Shown piece by piece: positions 50,453-63,083 of a stretch of DNA of 64,000 bases (its first letter is position 1; every line of letters begins with the position of its first letter). The notes below the pieces were generated by a model. That model saw only the letters and a program-made list of their open reading frames with translations. It did no database searches and was not told the origin of the DNA. Source of the stretch: Mycoplasmopsis gallopavonis. Its GTDB lineage: Bacteria; Bacillota_I; Bacilli_A; Mycoplasmatales; Metamycoplasmataceae. Made by a program: the position numbers and the translations under genes. The stretch is taken from positions 345,936 through 409,935 of the forward strand of contig NZ_LR215032.1 of NCBI RefSeq assembly GCF_900660635.1. Direction: 5' to 3'.

Positions 50453-53400
50453 TTGTTCCCCTTTCTTTTGAACCTAAAATATTAAATTGATAATCAATAT
50501 CCATAATAACTTTTCCTGTTTTGTTTCCGTCTTTTTCTTCTGCTCTTAATTGAATTGGAGCTTGTGATTGTAATTTTCCATTTTCTGCTAAGGTGTCAAT
50601 TTTCCCAAGTGTCATTGGTGCAACAACTTGTTTTTGTTCATTTGCAAATTCCACATAGTAAGCATTTCCTGGTTCAAGCAATGTTCCACGGTATTTAGCC
50701 ATGTAAGCATAATCTGAAATTCAAGTTGTATATCCATAGTCTTCTAAAGTACGCTTAGAATTTGCGTCACCTTGTTTTTGAAGATAGAAAATGTTGTTTG
50801 TGTTAGTTGTATTAACAGGTAAGTAACGAATATCTTTTGGATTATTAATATTTGTAAATTTTAAGTATTTAATTTGATTTGCACTTGCTGTATCAATGTA
50901 TCCATATAAAGCAAGGGCATCTAATTTTTTATTTCTAAAAATTCCTGAAACAGTTCTTGATCCAACACCAAAGTTTAATAATTGTGAAACAAAGAATGCT
51001 TCTGGAGCGTTATCAATTTTTGTTGTACCATCAAAAGAAACTAAACGACGATCTTTTTCTGGAATGATAACTGGGTTTCCTTGATCATCATAAAGATTCA
51101 TGTTGATCATAGTCTTTTCTCAGCGATCTTTAAAGTAACCGTTTGAGTTAGTAATAAATTTACCAAAATATGAAGATTCTCTCATGTCTGTTTGATCTTC
51201 TGAAAGAACTGAATTAGCTAAGTTAGCTACTTTTTTATTTCCTTCTTCGGTTGCTTTTGCAACATCTTCTGCTTGTTTTCCAAGATATGATAAAGCTTGC
51301 AGTTTTTCACCACGAAGTGAATCTATTTCTGCTCTTGCTACTTCCTCATCTGGGTTTTTCTTAGCTTCTTCAATTTTTTTATCAATTTCTTTTAATTTTG
51401 CTTTAACTTCAAGGTCGTGATTAAATCCTTCTGTTCTAATTTTGAAGATTGCTTCGATACTTTCTTTGAATTTATTGTATTCATTAACTGTTTGTTGAGC
51501 GTTAATAATATCAATGTGACGAATTTTAGTTTCGTTAATTCCTTCAAGTTTAGTTGCATCGACAATATAATCAAGTCCTGTTGTTGCTTCGTTAACATTC
51601 TTTAAGTAACTTGGTAAATTACCAAAGTTTTCAAAAGAAGGAACATAAGTTGTTTGAACATAATCTCTTGTTAAAGTTTCTGGTAATGAATAAATATAAT
51701 CAGTAAACTTATCGTTAATTAATGGTTCAACTCTTGTTAAATTGTAGTTTAAGAAATCACTTGATGGTTTTCCAGTGCTTGGTTTACCGAATTCCATATT
51801 GCTAAGATATGGGTCAGTATTAATACCGTGATTAATCATTTGGACAGTATTTCCGATAAATTTATTTAAATCTCAGGCATTAATGTTATTAAAATCAGCC
51901 CCACTTAAACCTTGTTCTTGTGCTGTTCTAACAAAAAGATTTTGAAGTTTTTCAACATTTAAAGCAAAGTTCTTTTGTCCATCTGGAATTAATGAATCAT
52001 CTAAGAAGAAATTATTGTAAAAATCAGGTTCTGCAAGTGCGATTCCGAATCTTGATGAGAAAATCGCTTGATTTGCAACTAAATCTGTAGCTGGGTTGAA
52101 ATCTTTAATTGTAATAAATAACGGTGATTTAATGAATTTTTCAAAAAGATAATTAGCAACTTCTTGCTCACTTTCATTTCCTGATAAACCTGTTAATTCA
52201 CCAAGTTTGCTAAAATCAAATTTTGATTTAGCATAATCTAAATCAACGTTGTAAGCAACTTGTTCTTCAACAACCCCCACTCTGGTAAATTTAGTGTAAT
52301 CAACTGCAAAAAATTCAAAGAAATCTAAGAAACTATCAAAAACAAAAGCGTCCATTTCGACATTATCTACCCTTACTTTTTGTAAGTTTTTCATTGCAGG
52401 TAAAAATGTTGAAAAATCAAAACTTGCAGCCATTTTCTTAGGCACTCACACAAATTTTGAAGTTCGTTCTTGTGGAGATGAACTTAAAGTATTATTTGAA
52501 GTTAAAAATCCAAGGTATTTTTGGTTTAAACCAGCAATAAAGAAGTAATCAAAACCATAAAGCACTTCACCTGACGGAACTGGTAAATCATATTGTGCAG
52601 CAACTGATTTAAGACGATCTGGATTATTATAAATTGGTGAACTATTACGATTTTTAGCTAATGGAAAACTATATTTGTGAGTTTCATCAAAATATACAGT
52701 TGGGTTAATTCCGGCGTTATATCCGTTGTAAGTATTAGCTTTATCTTTGATGTAAGTTTTGTATTGTGTAAGTTTATCGTCTAATGAATCGTAAAAGTTT
52801 TTTGAGTAAGCAGCTTGTCTAATTAAATATCAGTTAAGTAAGTTACCACTTGCATCTGAGAATAATGAAAGATATGATCACCCTTTTCTTTCTTTGTTTT
52901 CAAGAGTATAACCATAAATGTTGTAATCAGGGTTTTTCTCAATTGGATCTTTTCTTGTTTTAACTTCATCTGCTCATTTAGTTAATTTTTCACCTTCAAG
53001 AACTTTAACTAATGAAAATTCTGGTTTTCCACCCAAAATAGTTGAAGGTTGGTTTCATCCACTATCATATCCGTTTGCACGAACTAAGTTGTTAATACTT
53101 TGTTTAATTACATCAACTTGACGATTAACATAATCTCATGAAGCGTGATCTAAAACTTTGAAAAGAGGGACATTGATTGCAGGTGTTCCGTCACTATTAA
53201 AGACATTAATCTTAGAAATAGACATTTGATCACCTTTACCTAATGTTTCAATAACTTTAATATCCACACTTCCATTAGATTTAACTTCATAAGGAATTTT
53301 TTGGAATTTACCATCATAAACGATATTTAAAACTCTCTCAGTGCTAAGTTTTTCAAATCCTAAGTCGCTTGCATTGTTAAAAGCTGACATCGGCCCTTCA

Positions 53401-55781
53401 ATATAAGGGTTCAATGTTCCTGAATGACGGTCAAATGAGTTAGCAATAAATAAATCACCAACTTTAACATCTCTAAGCTTTGCAGCTTCATTTAAAGTTT
53501 CATAGTTTTGTAAAAAACGTCTTTGTTTGTTATTGATTAAATCAAAAATATCATCATTCTTATTAGCTGTTCCTCAAATATCTTGATCTGTTTCATTGAA
53601 AACTTCATCTGAGTGAATTTTATGATATTTGAAATTGATAAATTCTCCGTTTGGTGTTTCGTTACCAAGAGCATCAACTCTGACAATTTCAAGCCCTGTA
53701 CGAGCATCAAGATAATTTTTAACAGCATCATAAGCGAAGTAAGATTGCACATTAACACCACCACGTGTGTTAAGCCCTCCTACAACAACTGAATTCTTTT
53801 GATTATTTAATGATTGAGTTCCTTCTAATGTATAGTGGTGTCCATATTCGTGAGCACCAACATATTTTAAGAAGTCAGTTGAAATTCCTTCATAATTTTC
53901 AATTAAAGCATTTAAAACTAAAGGTAATCCAATTCTGTCTCCATCACTCATTCCTTTGTAAGGACCATCAACAACTTTATAAGTATAATATCCTTCTTTA
54001 TTTAAAGTTTGTTCTACGTGTGGTCCATTTAAATCTTTTAATAAGTGAGGGTATTTTGCGGTTAAAATATCAATTAATCCTGAATAAACTTCTGTATAAA
54101 GCTGGTAATCTCTTGAAGCTAAACCACGAATTGGATTTCCTTTTTCATCTTTAAGTGTAATGTTTTCAGGACCAGCTGATAAAGTAGTTGGTTTAATACT
54201 TCCAATATATCCGATTGCTTGTTTAAATTGGAAAAACTCTAACTTCTTATCAATTCTAGTTTCACCTGAATTAAACTGAAGAATTAATTCGCTTTGATCA
54301 GCATTTTCAGAATTATTTTTAATGTTTTTTAAGTGAGCATAAAGAACAAAATCATCACCAACTTTCACTTTATTAAACTTAGTAATTTTATAAAGTGCAT
54401 TTTCGCCAGCACCGTTTAATTTAAGTGAGTTCTCAGCTTCCGCTCATGATTTATAAAAGTAATTTTTACCGTCTTTGTGGTAAACATAAAGTTCTGAACC
54501 TACAAAGTTATTAACATCATAGAAATCTAAAAAGTTAACAATTTGTGATTCAACTAAATTACGATAAACCCCAAGAGATTGCATGTCAAAAAGAGTTTCA
54601 GGAACTTCTTTATAATAGTGAGAAAATTCTTTTGAACGTTCTTCTCTATCATTAGTAAATTCAAAGTCAAGCTTCATACTGATTGGAGTGACTTTACCAG
54701 CTGGATCCACTAAAGCTTGCTTTTTGACATTTTTGATAATCGCAGGTTCAAAATCACTAAATTGAACTTGATCATAAATTTTAGGATTTGCTTTTTTAAG
54801 ATCTTCAAATTCTCCCTTTGTTATATCGTAAGGTAAAACTAAAAGTAAACCTTGTGCAACCTTTTCTTTTTCGCTAATTGTAATATTTTTTAAATGTTCA
54901 GGAGAATCATTTTTATAAACTATAAATTTTTGTCCAATTAAACGACCTGGGGTTAATAATCCTTGGAAAAGTTCTAAATTTGGACGTTTATCACGAGTAG
55001 CTGATGTATCATAAGAATCTGTATATTCAGTATGATTGCTATTCATAATTGCTGATGCTAATGGAATATTATTTAAATATTCTTCTAATGTTTTTAAATC
55101 AACACTTTTAGTAAATGTACTATAAGTTAAAGCATCTGGTGCAAGTCCTCTTCCTGAGTATGAACTAAAAATTGGAAGTGAACCAAAGAAAGCATCAGGG
55201 AAGAATTTAATTTCACTTGATTCTTTTTTGTCAGTTGAGTGTGAACCTAATGTAATTGAGTTACCTCTTTGTTCTGCTCCCTTAACAATTCTAAAGCTTT
55301 CAAGAGTAAGAATGTCAGGTCCTCATGCAACATTAGTCATAAATCATTTACTAAAATCAATAAATTGTTTTGGACGAACAGCCAAAACATATTCATCAAA
55401 AAAGCTAAATGAAGCATACTTAACTTCTAAAATAAATCCTTCTTGATAAATTTCATAATATTTTTGGAAGAATGTATCTAAATCCATACGTTCTTCTGGT
55501 TTGTTTAAAAATCAAAATTCTGTTGCATCTTCATTTAAATCTGCAACTTTTTTTTCTTTTAATGGGTCTAAAATTCCTAACTGAGGAGTTAAAACTCCCT
55601 CTTCTTTAATTGAAGCATAATTGTTTTTTAAAGCTTCTTTACTAAATGGTGGAAAAGATCCTTTAACTTCATCGGAGTTTTGTGCATAAGCTCAAACAGC
55701 ACCATATGAAGCACCAACACCAGCTGCAATGAGTCCGCTGGCGATGAGGACTTTTAGTTTTAAACTAAGTTTTTTGGACAT
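50445..55781 (-). CDS. giant PDxFFG-family surface protein with a HExxH motif
   Basis: 1778 residues. N-terminal membrane anchor VLIASGLIAAGVGASYGAVW (about 10-30) with no lipobox. FFPDAFFGSLP near residue 192 is the motif that names the mycoplasma PDxFFG family. GAHEYGHHYTLEGTQS at 642-657 has the HExxH zinc-binding pattern of metallopeptidases (H644, H648); a third ligand is not identified. Then YVLARTG-like regions and a long helical part (KAKLKEIDKKIEEAKKNPDE, about 1425-1445). About a dozen TGA Trp, single frame. Its stop overlaps oppA, which places it at the head of the opp operon. Role as extracellular peptidase is inference. Confidence 0.85.
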
Positions 55782-55809
55782 ATTTTCCTTTCATAATTGT
55801 TAATAAAAT

Positions 55810-55842
55810 AATTAAAACCATAATGGACTTATGGTTTTAATT
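55810..55842 (-). terminator. terminator of the 969-residue lipoprotein gene
   Basis: AATTAAAACCATAA / TTATGGTTTTAATT, 14-bp perfect stem with TGGAC loop, just beyond the stop codon at 55851. Confidence 0.85.
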
Positions 55843-55850
55843 AAATAAAG

Positions 55851-58760
55851 TTAATTATTTTCTGAGTCCATATATTCAGCATGTAATTCTTTGAGAACTT
55901 GATAAGTAGCAACTTCACTTGCATAAATACTTGCTAATTGTAATGGAGTTAGTGTCACTTGTTGTCCTTTTTCATAATGTGAAACAGTGTATTTTGCATA
56001 CCCTGATTTTGAGAAACCATAGTGCGAATCATTAAGGACTGAATAATAATCACTTCTTTTTTGTACTAAATCTTGTTTTAAATCTGCTAAATTTGAAGCA
56101 TTTGCTTTTTTAGCTTCTAAGTAGGCCATATTTGCATCAAAATAAGCTTTTTCTGCTGCTAATAAATTTGCTTTAACTTTATCTGTTGTATATTCAGGAA
56201 TTACATTACCTTCTTCATCATGACCTTGTTCAGTATTGTAAATATCATCAATATCTAGATTTGTAATCTTAATATAAGGTCTAGTGCTTGTATCTTCGTG
56301 TCCAAATTTTCATTCACTTGAATAACTAGCAAAAAGCTCAACTGCTTTTTGATCTGTTTCTGTTTCAGGATTAAGTTCAAGAGAAGCTAATTCTGCACGA
56401 TTTTTAATATTTCATTGACGAATAAAAGCATAAAGTTCTTGTGATGGTACTACATAATTTCTAGGATCAAATTCATTAGAATTTTCGTAAGCTGCTTTTT
56501 TAGATTCATAGTTTTCTTGTGCTGCTTGATATTCTTCTTCAACTACTAATTTTCTTTGTTCGTAAGTTTCTTTCATGTTGTTGATAAAGCTTGCATCAAC
56601 ATCACTAAATGAATTTTTAGATTCTAATTCAGAATTAGCTTGCTTGATTTGATTATAAGTTGATTCATAGGCATCTTGGAAGAAATAATCTTTATCACTT
56701 CAATCATCATATCCTTGAAGTGTAAAATTATCTGAAATATTTTTAATTCTTTCATAAATTTCAAATAATTTCTTTACAGCCTCTTTATAAGCTGATAATT
56801 TTTGTTGTTCGTCACTTAATGAATCAAAGTTTGGTCAAGAGAAATTCTTAAATAAAGGAAAGATATTTTCTTCATGGAATTTTTTATTCAATTTATTTTG
56901 TTCAAAATCATTTTCTGCAAATTTATATCTTTTTTCAAGTTTTGCTGATTTGGTTTTTAATTTTAAAATAGCTTCAAGCTCATCTGATTTAGGATCATCA
57001 CCTACAAGTGTTCAATAATTGTATAGATCAATCATGTTATCAACATATTTTTCAGCTAAAAGAAATGCAATATATTTATCAAAAGCTTCAATAAATGTTC
57101 CTTGTGATAAGCCGTTAGCTTGACTATATTTTGCTCTTAAATTGTATTTCAAGTCAGTATAAGGAGTAAAGCTATCATCAGGATCTTCTTGATTTGCTTT
57201 TGCATTAATTGTTAAAATTTTACTTCACACTGATTGTTTAACTTGTTCGATTTTTGCTTCAATTTCCGCTTTTTTAGCATTAACTTGCTCTTCTGGAACA
57301 GCTAATTCTTGCACACCTTGAAGAACATCTGTAAATGTTCCTAAAATTTCGTAATAAGTATTAGCGTTTCCATTGTATTTATAGTTAATACTTTGTTGAA
57401 CATATTTATCTCATTGATTGTAAACTTTACGGTAAGCAATTGAATTTAAATATTTATAACCTTCTGATCTTCTAAAATCACGTAAGCTATCAATTGTTCT
57501 TGCATAGTAAACATCCAATTTTGCTGTTTGTTCGCTATCATAAAGACGGTAGTATAATGGATATTCTGTCATTTTTAAACGAACTTTTAAAAATGGTGAA
57601 AACTCATCAAGGTTTTGCGGATGTAAAACAACTTTAGCATATTTTTCTTCTAATGTAATATAACTAAAAAGTTGTTCAGCATAAGTTGTCGCACGACTTA
57701 ATGAATTAGCGTATAAATCAGCAAATTCACCCACTGTAAGTGCAAGTCCATCTTTAGTTTGTTGACCTGTTTGATTAGGATTAAAATCATCATAAACTGA
57801 TGAATCATTTGCTTCAATTGCAGCTTTTAATGCTCTAAAGTTTTCGATTCTTCATTTATATAAGGCTTCTAAATATTTACTTGTAGATCTTGGAACATCG
57901 TAATTGAAAATATTTTTATATCTATCACCAATTTTTTTAATTCTATCCATTGTAATTGCTAAATCAGCTCTAAATTGTCTTCTTGTACCGTACTTTTCAG
58001 GAGTTTTTTCTGTTTCTTGTTTAGCTAAGATTGTACTTTGTTTAAGTCCTTCTGTATTTTGAACGATAGAAGCAATTGTTTCTCTTGTTCTTTCGTCTCG
58101 TACATTCATACTTTGCAAGTAATCAATAAATGCTTGATACCAATCGATTAAATAAGTTTGAGCTTCTAACAATGCAAGTTTACCTGAGAGTTGTCTTGGT
58201 AAATAATCTTTGGTTAATTCCTTAATTTCTTCTTGAAGACTTTCTCCATTATATTGAACGCTTCGCTTTAAATCTCTTTCAAGTTGTGCAACTTTTAATT
58301 CTAAGTCTGAAATAGTATTTTCATTTGCAGCTCTAACATGCTCTAAGTCAATTTTGGCACTTGCTAAATTGTTTTCAGCATCTTGTTTCGCTTTATCTTT
58401 GGCCGCATTTAAAGCTTCTGAATTACCTAAAATAGAGCTTAATTTTTTGATTCAATCATTTAAAAGTCTAGTACTAAATTTTTCTAAAGATTCAATAATT
58501 GTTTCTTTTTCAGAATTACTTTTAGCTTTTTTGTATTTTGAAGTGATTTCCGCTAACTCATTATTTGAATTAATATATAAGTCGCTTGCAAGTTCAGAAT
58601 TATTAATATTATTTAATATTTGTTCTGTTGATTGCAATATTTTGTCATATTTAGCATCATTGTTTGACGCTGTAGAGTTATCATTACATGCAACTAAAAT
58701 TCCTGAAACAGGTAAAATAGCCGCACTAAGTAATGGAACTAGTAATTTACTTTTTTTCAC
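55851..58760 (-). CDS. large lipoprotein, helical
   Basis: 969 residues. The signal peptide ends in ILVAC (Cys about 25). The start codon is GTG (58758-58760), with GAGG seven bases before it and MKKSKLLVPLLSAA after; no ATG fits. Coiled-coil-like stretches: KDKAKQDAENNLASAKIDLE, ISDLELKVAQLERDL, and KAELEAK-type repeats around 575-600. No known domain. Several TGA Trp. Promoter -10 TATAAT at 58805-58810. Followed by its own terminator, so it is a single transcription unit before the PDxFFG-opp operon. Likely a surface structural or adhesive protein; function not shown. Confidence 0.8.
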
Positions 58761-58804
58761 GTTACCTCGCTTTTCTTAAAATGTTTTTTATTATTTTTTG
58801 TTCT

Positions 58805-58810
58805 ATTATA
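58805..58810 (-). promoter_or_regulatory. -10 box of the 969-residue lipoprotein gene
   Basis: TATAAT about 45 bases before the GTG start. The rest of 58811-58906 is AT-rich with no gene seen. Confidence 0.5.
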
Positions 58811-58906
58811 CTAAAATTATTACCATAATATCACTAGATAAAACAAAAATACTAGAAAAAAATCAAAAAAGGCATCAAATTTCGCCAATTTATATCTAAG
58901 AAAAGA

Positions 58907-58947
58907 AAAAATCAGCTCTATTTTCTATTTAATTAGAGCTGATTTTT
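58907..58947 (-). terminator. terminator of the cysteine-rich peptide gene
   Basis: AAAAATCAGCTCTA / TAGAGCTGATTTTT, 14-bp perfect stem with 13-base loop, 13 bases after the stop codon of the peptide gene. Confidence 0.85.
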
Positions 58948-58959
58948 AACTTTTTAAAT

Positions 58960-59034
58960 TTATTTACATTGACATTGTTCGCATGTACATTTTGTGCATC
59001 CACATACACATTTGCATTTTGCTTTGTTTTCCAT
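58960..59034 (-). CDS. 24-residue metallothionein-like cysteine-rich peptide
   Basis: Too short for ordinary gene calling. Starts MENKAKCKCVCGC; eight of 24 residues are Cys, at 7, 9, 11, 13, 16, 18, 21 and 23, i.e. C-x-C repeats separated by two-residue gaps, the spacing of metallothioneins. The rest is Lys, Thr, Gln, Glu, Gly. GGAGGT lies four bases before the ATG, TATAAT at 59051-59056, and a 14-bp terminator follows, so it is a complete, isolated transcription unit. Expected to bind Zn or Cu(I) through thiolates and act in metal storage or detoxification, or as a redox sink. Family unknown to me; it could be a decayed remnant, but all signals are intact. Confidence 0.75.
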   Translation of the reverse strand: MENKAKCKCVCGCTKCTCEQCQCK

Positions 59035-59050
59035 TTTTACCTCCAAAAAT

Positions 59051-59056
59051 ATTATA
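59051..59056 (-). promoter_or_regulatory. -10 box of the cysteine-rich peptide gene
   Basis: TATAAT; transcription would begin near 59044, directly at the GGAGG ribosome site, giving a leader of only about ten bases. Confidence 0.6.
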
Positions 59057-59146
59057 GTACTTTTAAACTAAAAAGTTATAAAAATTTATTTTTTTCAATT
59101 AAAAATGCACTTTTTAGTTTGATTAAGTTAAGAAATCCTTATAAAA

Positions 59147-59169
59147 AAGCATCAAATTACTTGATGCTT
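59147..59169 (-). terminator. terminator of the giant surface gene
   Basis: AAGCATCAA / TTGATGCTT with an ATTAC loop at the stop codon; T's precede on the plus strand as the A-run reads on the minus strand. Confidence 0.75.
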
Positions 59170-61817
59170 ATTTTTTGAATTTTTTAAAGATGAAATATCC
59201 AGCTATTCCAAGAATTGGAAGCGTAACTGCAATTGGTAATAAAACTCATAATAAATAGTTTGATTTTTGTGCTTGAACTTTGGGTTGTTCTGGTTGGACA
59301 ATGTGTTCTTCTAAACTTAAAAAGAAATGAAGTTTTAAAGTATTTTCTGCTATTTTTTCTAAGGATAAATTTGATTGACGATCAAGGTTTTGAATATTTT
59401 GCTCATAATTTTCCTTAATTTCTGGATCATTGCTTGTCTGATATTTTTCGGAAGCTAAATCTCAAAGATTTTTAAATTCTTCCATTTTTTGATTTAATTC
59501 ATTTTTATATTCAAGAAAGTTGTTCAATTGTTCTGAGTTTAAAATTTCACTAAATTGATTTTGTAAAGAATCAAATTGAGCCTCATTTAAACTACCAAGG
59601 TCTAAGTTGCTATGAACTGAAATAATTTCTTTCATAAAATTATTAAGTTCTTTAAGCTTACTTAAATTTTGATTTAAATTGTTTTCTGACTCAAAGAAAT
59701 TTAATTGTTGATTAGATAAATTAGAGTTATTTGTTGCTAAAAAGTCTTTATTAGCAATATACATTTCTAATAAATCCGATTTAAAGAAAGTTTTAAATTC
59801 ATTAATAAAACTTTCTAACTTAGTATTTATTTTTTCTAACTCAGCATTTCCGGTTTGACTAAGATTAATTTGAGCATAATTTTGAAGAAAATCCTCTTTG
59901 ATTCTAATTAAATTTTCTGAAAGATTATCCATACTAATAAGTGAATTTAAACTGCTTTTTAAGTTTGTATAATTAATAACTAATGTTTGATGTTTTTTGA
60001 TAATTTGAGCAATAATTTCATTGTTTGCTCTAAAGAAATTATTAAGAGCAACCTCAAATTCTTTCAGCTGTGCTTTGGTTAAACTTTCTAATTTAATTTC
60101 AAAATTTTGGTTTCAAGTGTTAAGATAATTTGCTAAATCAGCAAGATTTGCATCTTTACTAAATAATTTGGATTTAATTTGTGTTTTTTGATCTAGTAAA
60201 TTTGTTAATAATTCTTGATATTCTCTTGAAGCATTAGTAGCAAGAGCAAGGTTGTCTGTAAGATTGATTAAAGTTTGTTTAATTGTTTCAAGATCGCTAT
60301 CTTCATTAATTGTTTTTGCATTATTTAAAGATGTATTTAAAAGTTCATTAAAATCACTAAACTGAATTGCTTTTGTATTTGTAATAAAAGTTTCTGTTTC
60401 AACAATTAATCTTTTTAATTCATGAATTTTGGCACTTTTTTCATCTTCTTGTGCTTCATATTTTGCTGATAATTCATTAATCTTATTTAATAATTCTTCA
60501 ACTTGATTTTTGTGTTCAAGAATTTGATTTGAACTCATTTTTGCAATGTCAAGAGCATAATCCGCAAGTGGCAAGTTAATTTGCGAATCAATTTCTTCGC
60601 TAAAAGTTGAAAAGCGTTGTTTTAGTGAATTTGCTATTTCAGTTATTTTGTTAAAAGATCCCTTAAAAGCTTCTAAAGCAAGATGTTTCTCTTGAATATC
60701 TTCATCAAAACTTGATAAATGAGTAGTTAAGTCTTGGAGATTTTGTTTAAGAACATCAATTGTTGCATCTTGATTGTATGAAGCATTAAAGTTTCCTAAA
60801 TATTCATTAATTTTGTTTGCATAATATTCGTTTGAGCCAAAGCTATTATTAAGATCTTTTTTACGGGCATTTAAAATCTTTAAATAATTTTGAATTAGAA
60901 TTTGAAAATAATCTTTTTTCTTCGCAAAATATAAATCTTCAAGTTTTTGATATTTAGCAAGAATTTGTTGATCATCATAATTTTGATAATTCCTAATTAC
61001 ATCTTTTAAAATAAAACTAAAATTAGCAAATAATTCAAGTTCTTTATCAATTGCTTCACTTGTTAGCATGTCAGTGTTAAATTTAGCAAATTCATCATCA
61101 TAAAAAATCTTTGAAAGATTATAAAAATTATCTAAGTGATTGGTTTCTAAACTTTTCATTAACGCTCGAAAATCATTAAAAGCATTTTTAAAAGAAGTCA
61201 TTTTTGAATTTAAATTAGTAAAGTTTGTTTGAATTTTAGATTTGGAAATTAAAACATCTTTACTTTCAATTTGGCTTGCAAAGAAATCTTTTTGAGTTTG
61301 ATTTAATTTAGTTTGTTTTTGAAACTCGCTAATTAAATTACTAATTTCTCTAAATTCAGAATTAATAGGACTTAATTGATCTAAATTTTTAGCATTATTA
61401 ATTTCAATACTAAGTTTATTACGGTTAAATTCTAATAAATTTGAGTTAGTAATTTTAGTTTTTAACTCTTGCTTAGCAAGATTTAATTTTGCTTCTCCAT
61501 TTAAAGTTTGAAGTGCATTTTGATAATTATTTAAAAGCGGATTTAACTGATTAATTTTTCAATATTGATTTGAAGTTTGAGTTTTTTCAAGTTCGCTAAA
61601 TTTAGCATTATATTCATTTTTTGCTGTTAAATCTGCATCTTGATAATTTTGACTTGCAAGAATTTGGTTACGATTTGCTAATAAATCTTGAATAACTTCA
61701 ATTTTATTAGCAAGAGAGGTAATCTGATTTTCTAACTGATTTTTAGATAATTGGGTATTTGCAATAATTTCTTGTTTTAAACCTTGTTTTTGGGCTTGAT
61801 TAAAAAATGGTTCAGAT

Positions 61818-63080
61818 TAAACTAGGACAATAAAAATTAACATTCCTTCGAATGTTAATTTTTTATATTTTTAAAGGAGAAAAATGGGAAAACATTTTAC
61901 AGAAGAACAAGAAAAAGAAATTTATAATACATTTTTTCAATTAGGTAAAAAGGATGCGATTGAACTGATGTATAAATATGGTGCAAAAGCAAAAGATAAA
62001 TATGTGAAAGCGAGATTACGAAGAATATTAAAACATTATAATTTTAATATGAATAAAAAACCAAGAAAGCCTGGAACCGGTAGGTCAAGAAAGCGAAAGA
62101 ACAAGATATAAATTGAAACATTTTTACACGAGAAGATTTAATTGAAATTGCAAAAAGATATAGAGAAATTACAAAAGATAAATTTAAAACAGAGAAAGTT
62201 CAAGAGGCATCAAATATTAATATGGCTTCGTATAAACTTGCTATTTTGTTGTATCTTTGTAGACAAACAATATCCAAACATAAAAGAAATAATTTTGCTC
62301 CTAAAAATAAATCCAGAAAAATAAAGTACCAAGACTTGATTATTGATTCATTTAAACAAAATAGATCTAAATATGGTAGACAAAAATTAAAATATTTTAT
62401 CTTAAAGCACTATAAAATAGACATAAACGAAAGAACTCTAGGAAGATATATGAATGCCTTAGGTTTATTTTGCAATGTCAGAAAAAGAAAAAAACTAAAA
62501 GAATCAAAGAACACATCTATCATAAAAGAAAACATTGTTAATAGAGATTATAATGATGTATATAACAGAAATATATACGCTACTGATGTAACATATCTTC
62601 CAGCGACAAAAGATGCAATAAACAATAATGTTTATCTTTCAGTAGTAATTAAACATAAAACTAAAGAAATAATTAGTTTTTCTCTTTCCAAATTAATGAT
62701 TCAAATTAATTTACAAAACATTTGAAAATGTTGATTTTGAAAAAAGTTTTATACTACATTCAGATCATTGCTCAACTTATACATCTGATGATTTTTCTCG
62801 TTTTATTCAAAATAAAGGTGGAATAATTTCGCTTTCAAAAGTAGGAAATAGTTTAGATAATAGAGTTGTGGAATATTGATTTTCAAATTTAAAAACTGAA
62901 TTAATTAGAGATTTAAATATCAAAGCTATGACTTTGAATGAACTAGAAAAGTGATATCTAATTATGTTCATTGATACAATAAATTTAGAATTCAATCATG
63001 TCTGAATTGAAAAACCCCATACGAATATAGTATGGGGCTATCCAATTTAATAAATTGTTAATTTTTTCTGTCCTAGTTTA
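61818..63080 (+). mobile_element. IS3-type insertion sequence, copy A2 (degenerate)
   Basis: Same element as at 37265-38563, with the same ends (TAAACTAGGACA, TGTCCTAGTTTA) but without the doubled left end. Flanked by GAT on both sides (61815-61817 and 63081-63083), a 3-bp target duplication. It disrupts the giant surface gene. Confidence 0.95.
61884..63061 (+). pseudogene. transposase of IS copy A2, frameshifted
   Basis: Very close to the intact transposase at 37363-38544, but each difference that breaks the frame is a missing base in a run: A4 to A3 near 62090 (premature TAA), T3 to T2 near 62690, A4 to A3 near 62705, and A5 to A4 near 62950. So it cannot make an active protein. The shared RBS AAAGGAG and first 70 codons are intact. 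Substitutions elsewhere are few, so the copy is fairly recent. Confidence 0.92.
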
Positions 63081-63083
63081 GAT

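Noticed and set aside
53810..54154. Plus-strand 114-codon reading frame in the PDxFFG gene, and similar ones at 8289, 13210, 22552 and 58354.
   Set aside because: All lie opposite well-supported genes and lack ribosome sites and family likeness.
58969..59178. Plus-strand Cys-rich reading frame (69 codons, MTLFACTFCAST...).
   Set aside because: It is the reverse-strand shadow of the metallothionein-like peptide; it has no ribosome site, and its Cys codons come from the opposite strand.
61884..62725. Programmed frameshift in IS copy A2.
   Set aside because: The intact copy reads in one frame, and A2 has several separate one-base losses, so it is decay or error.
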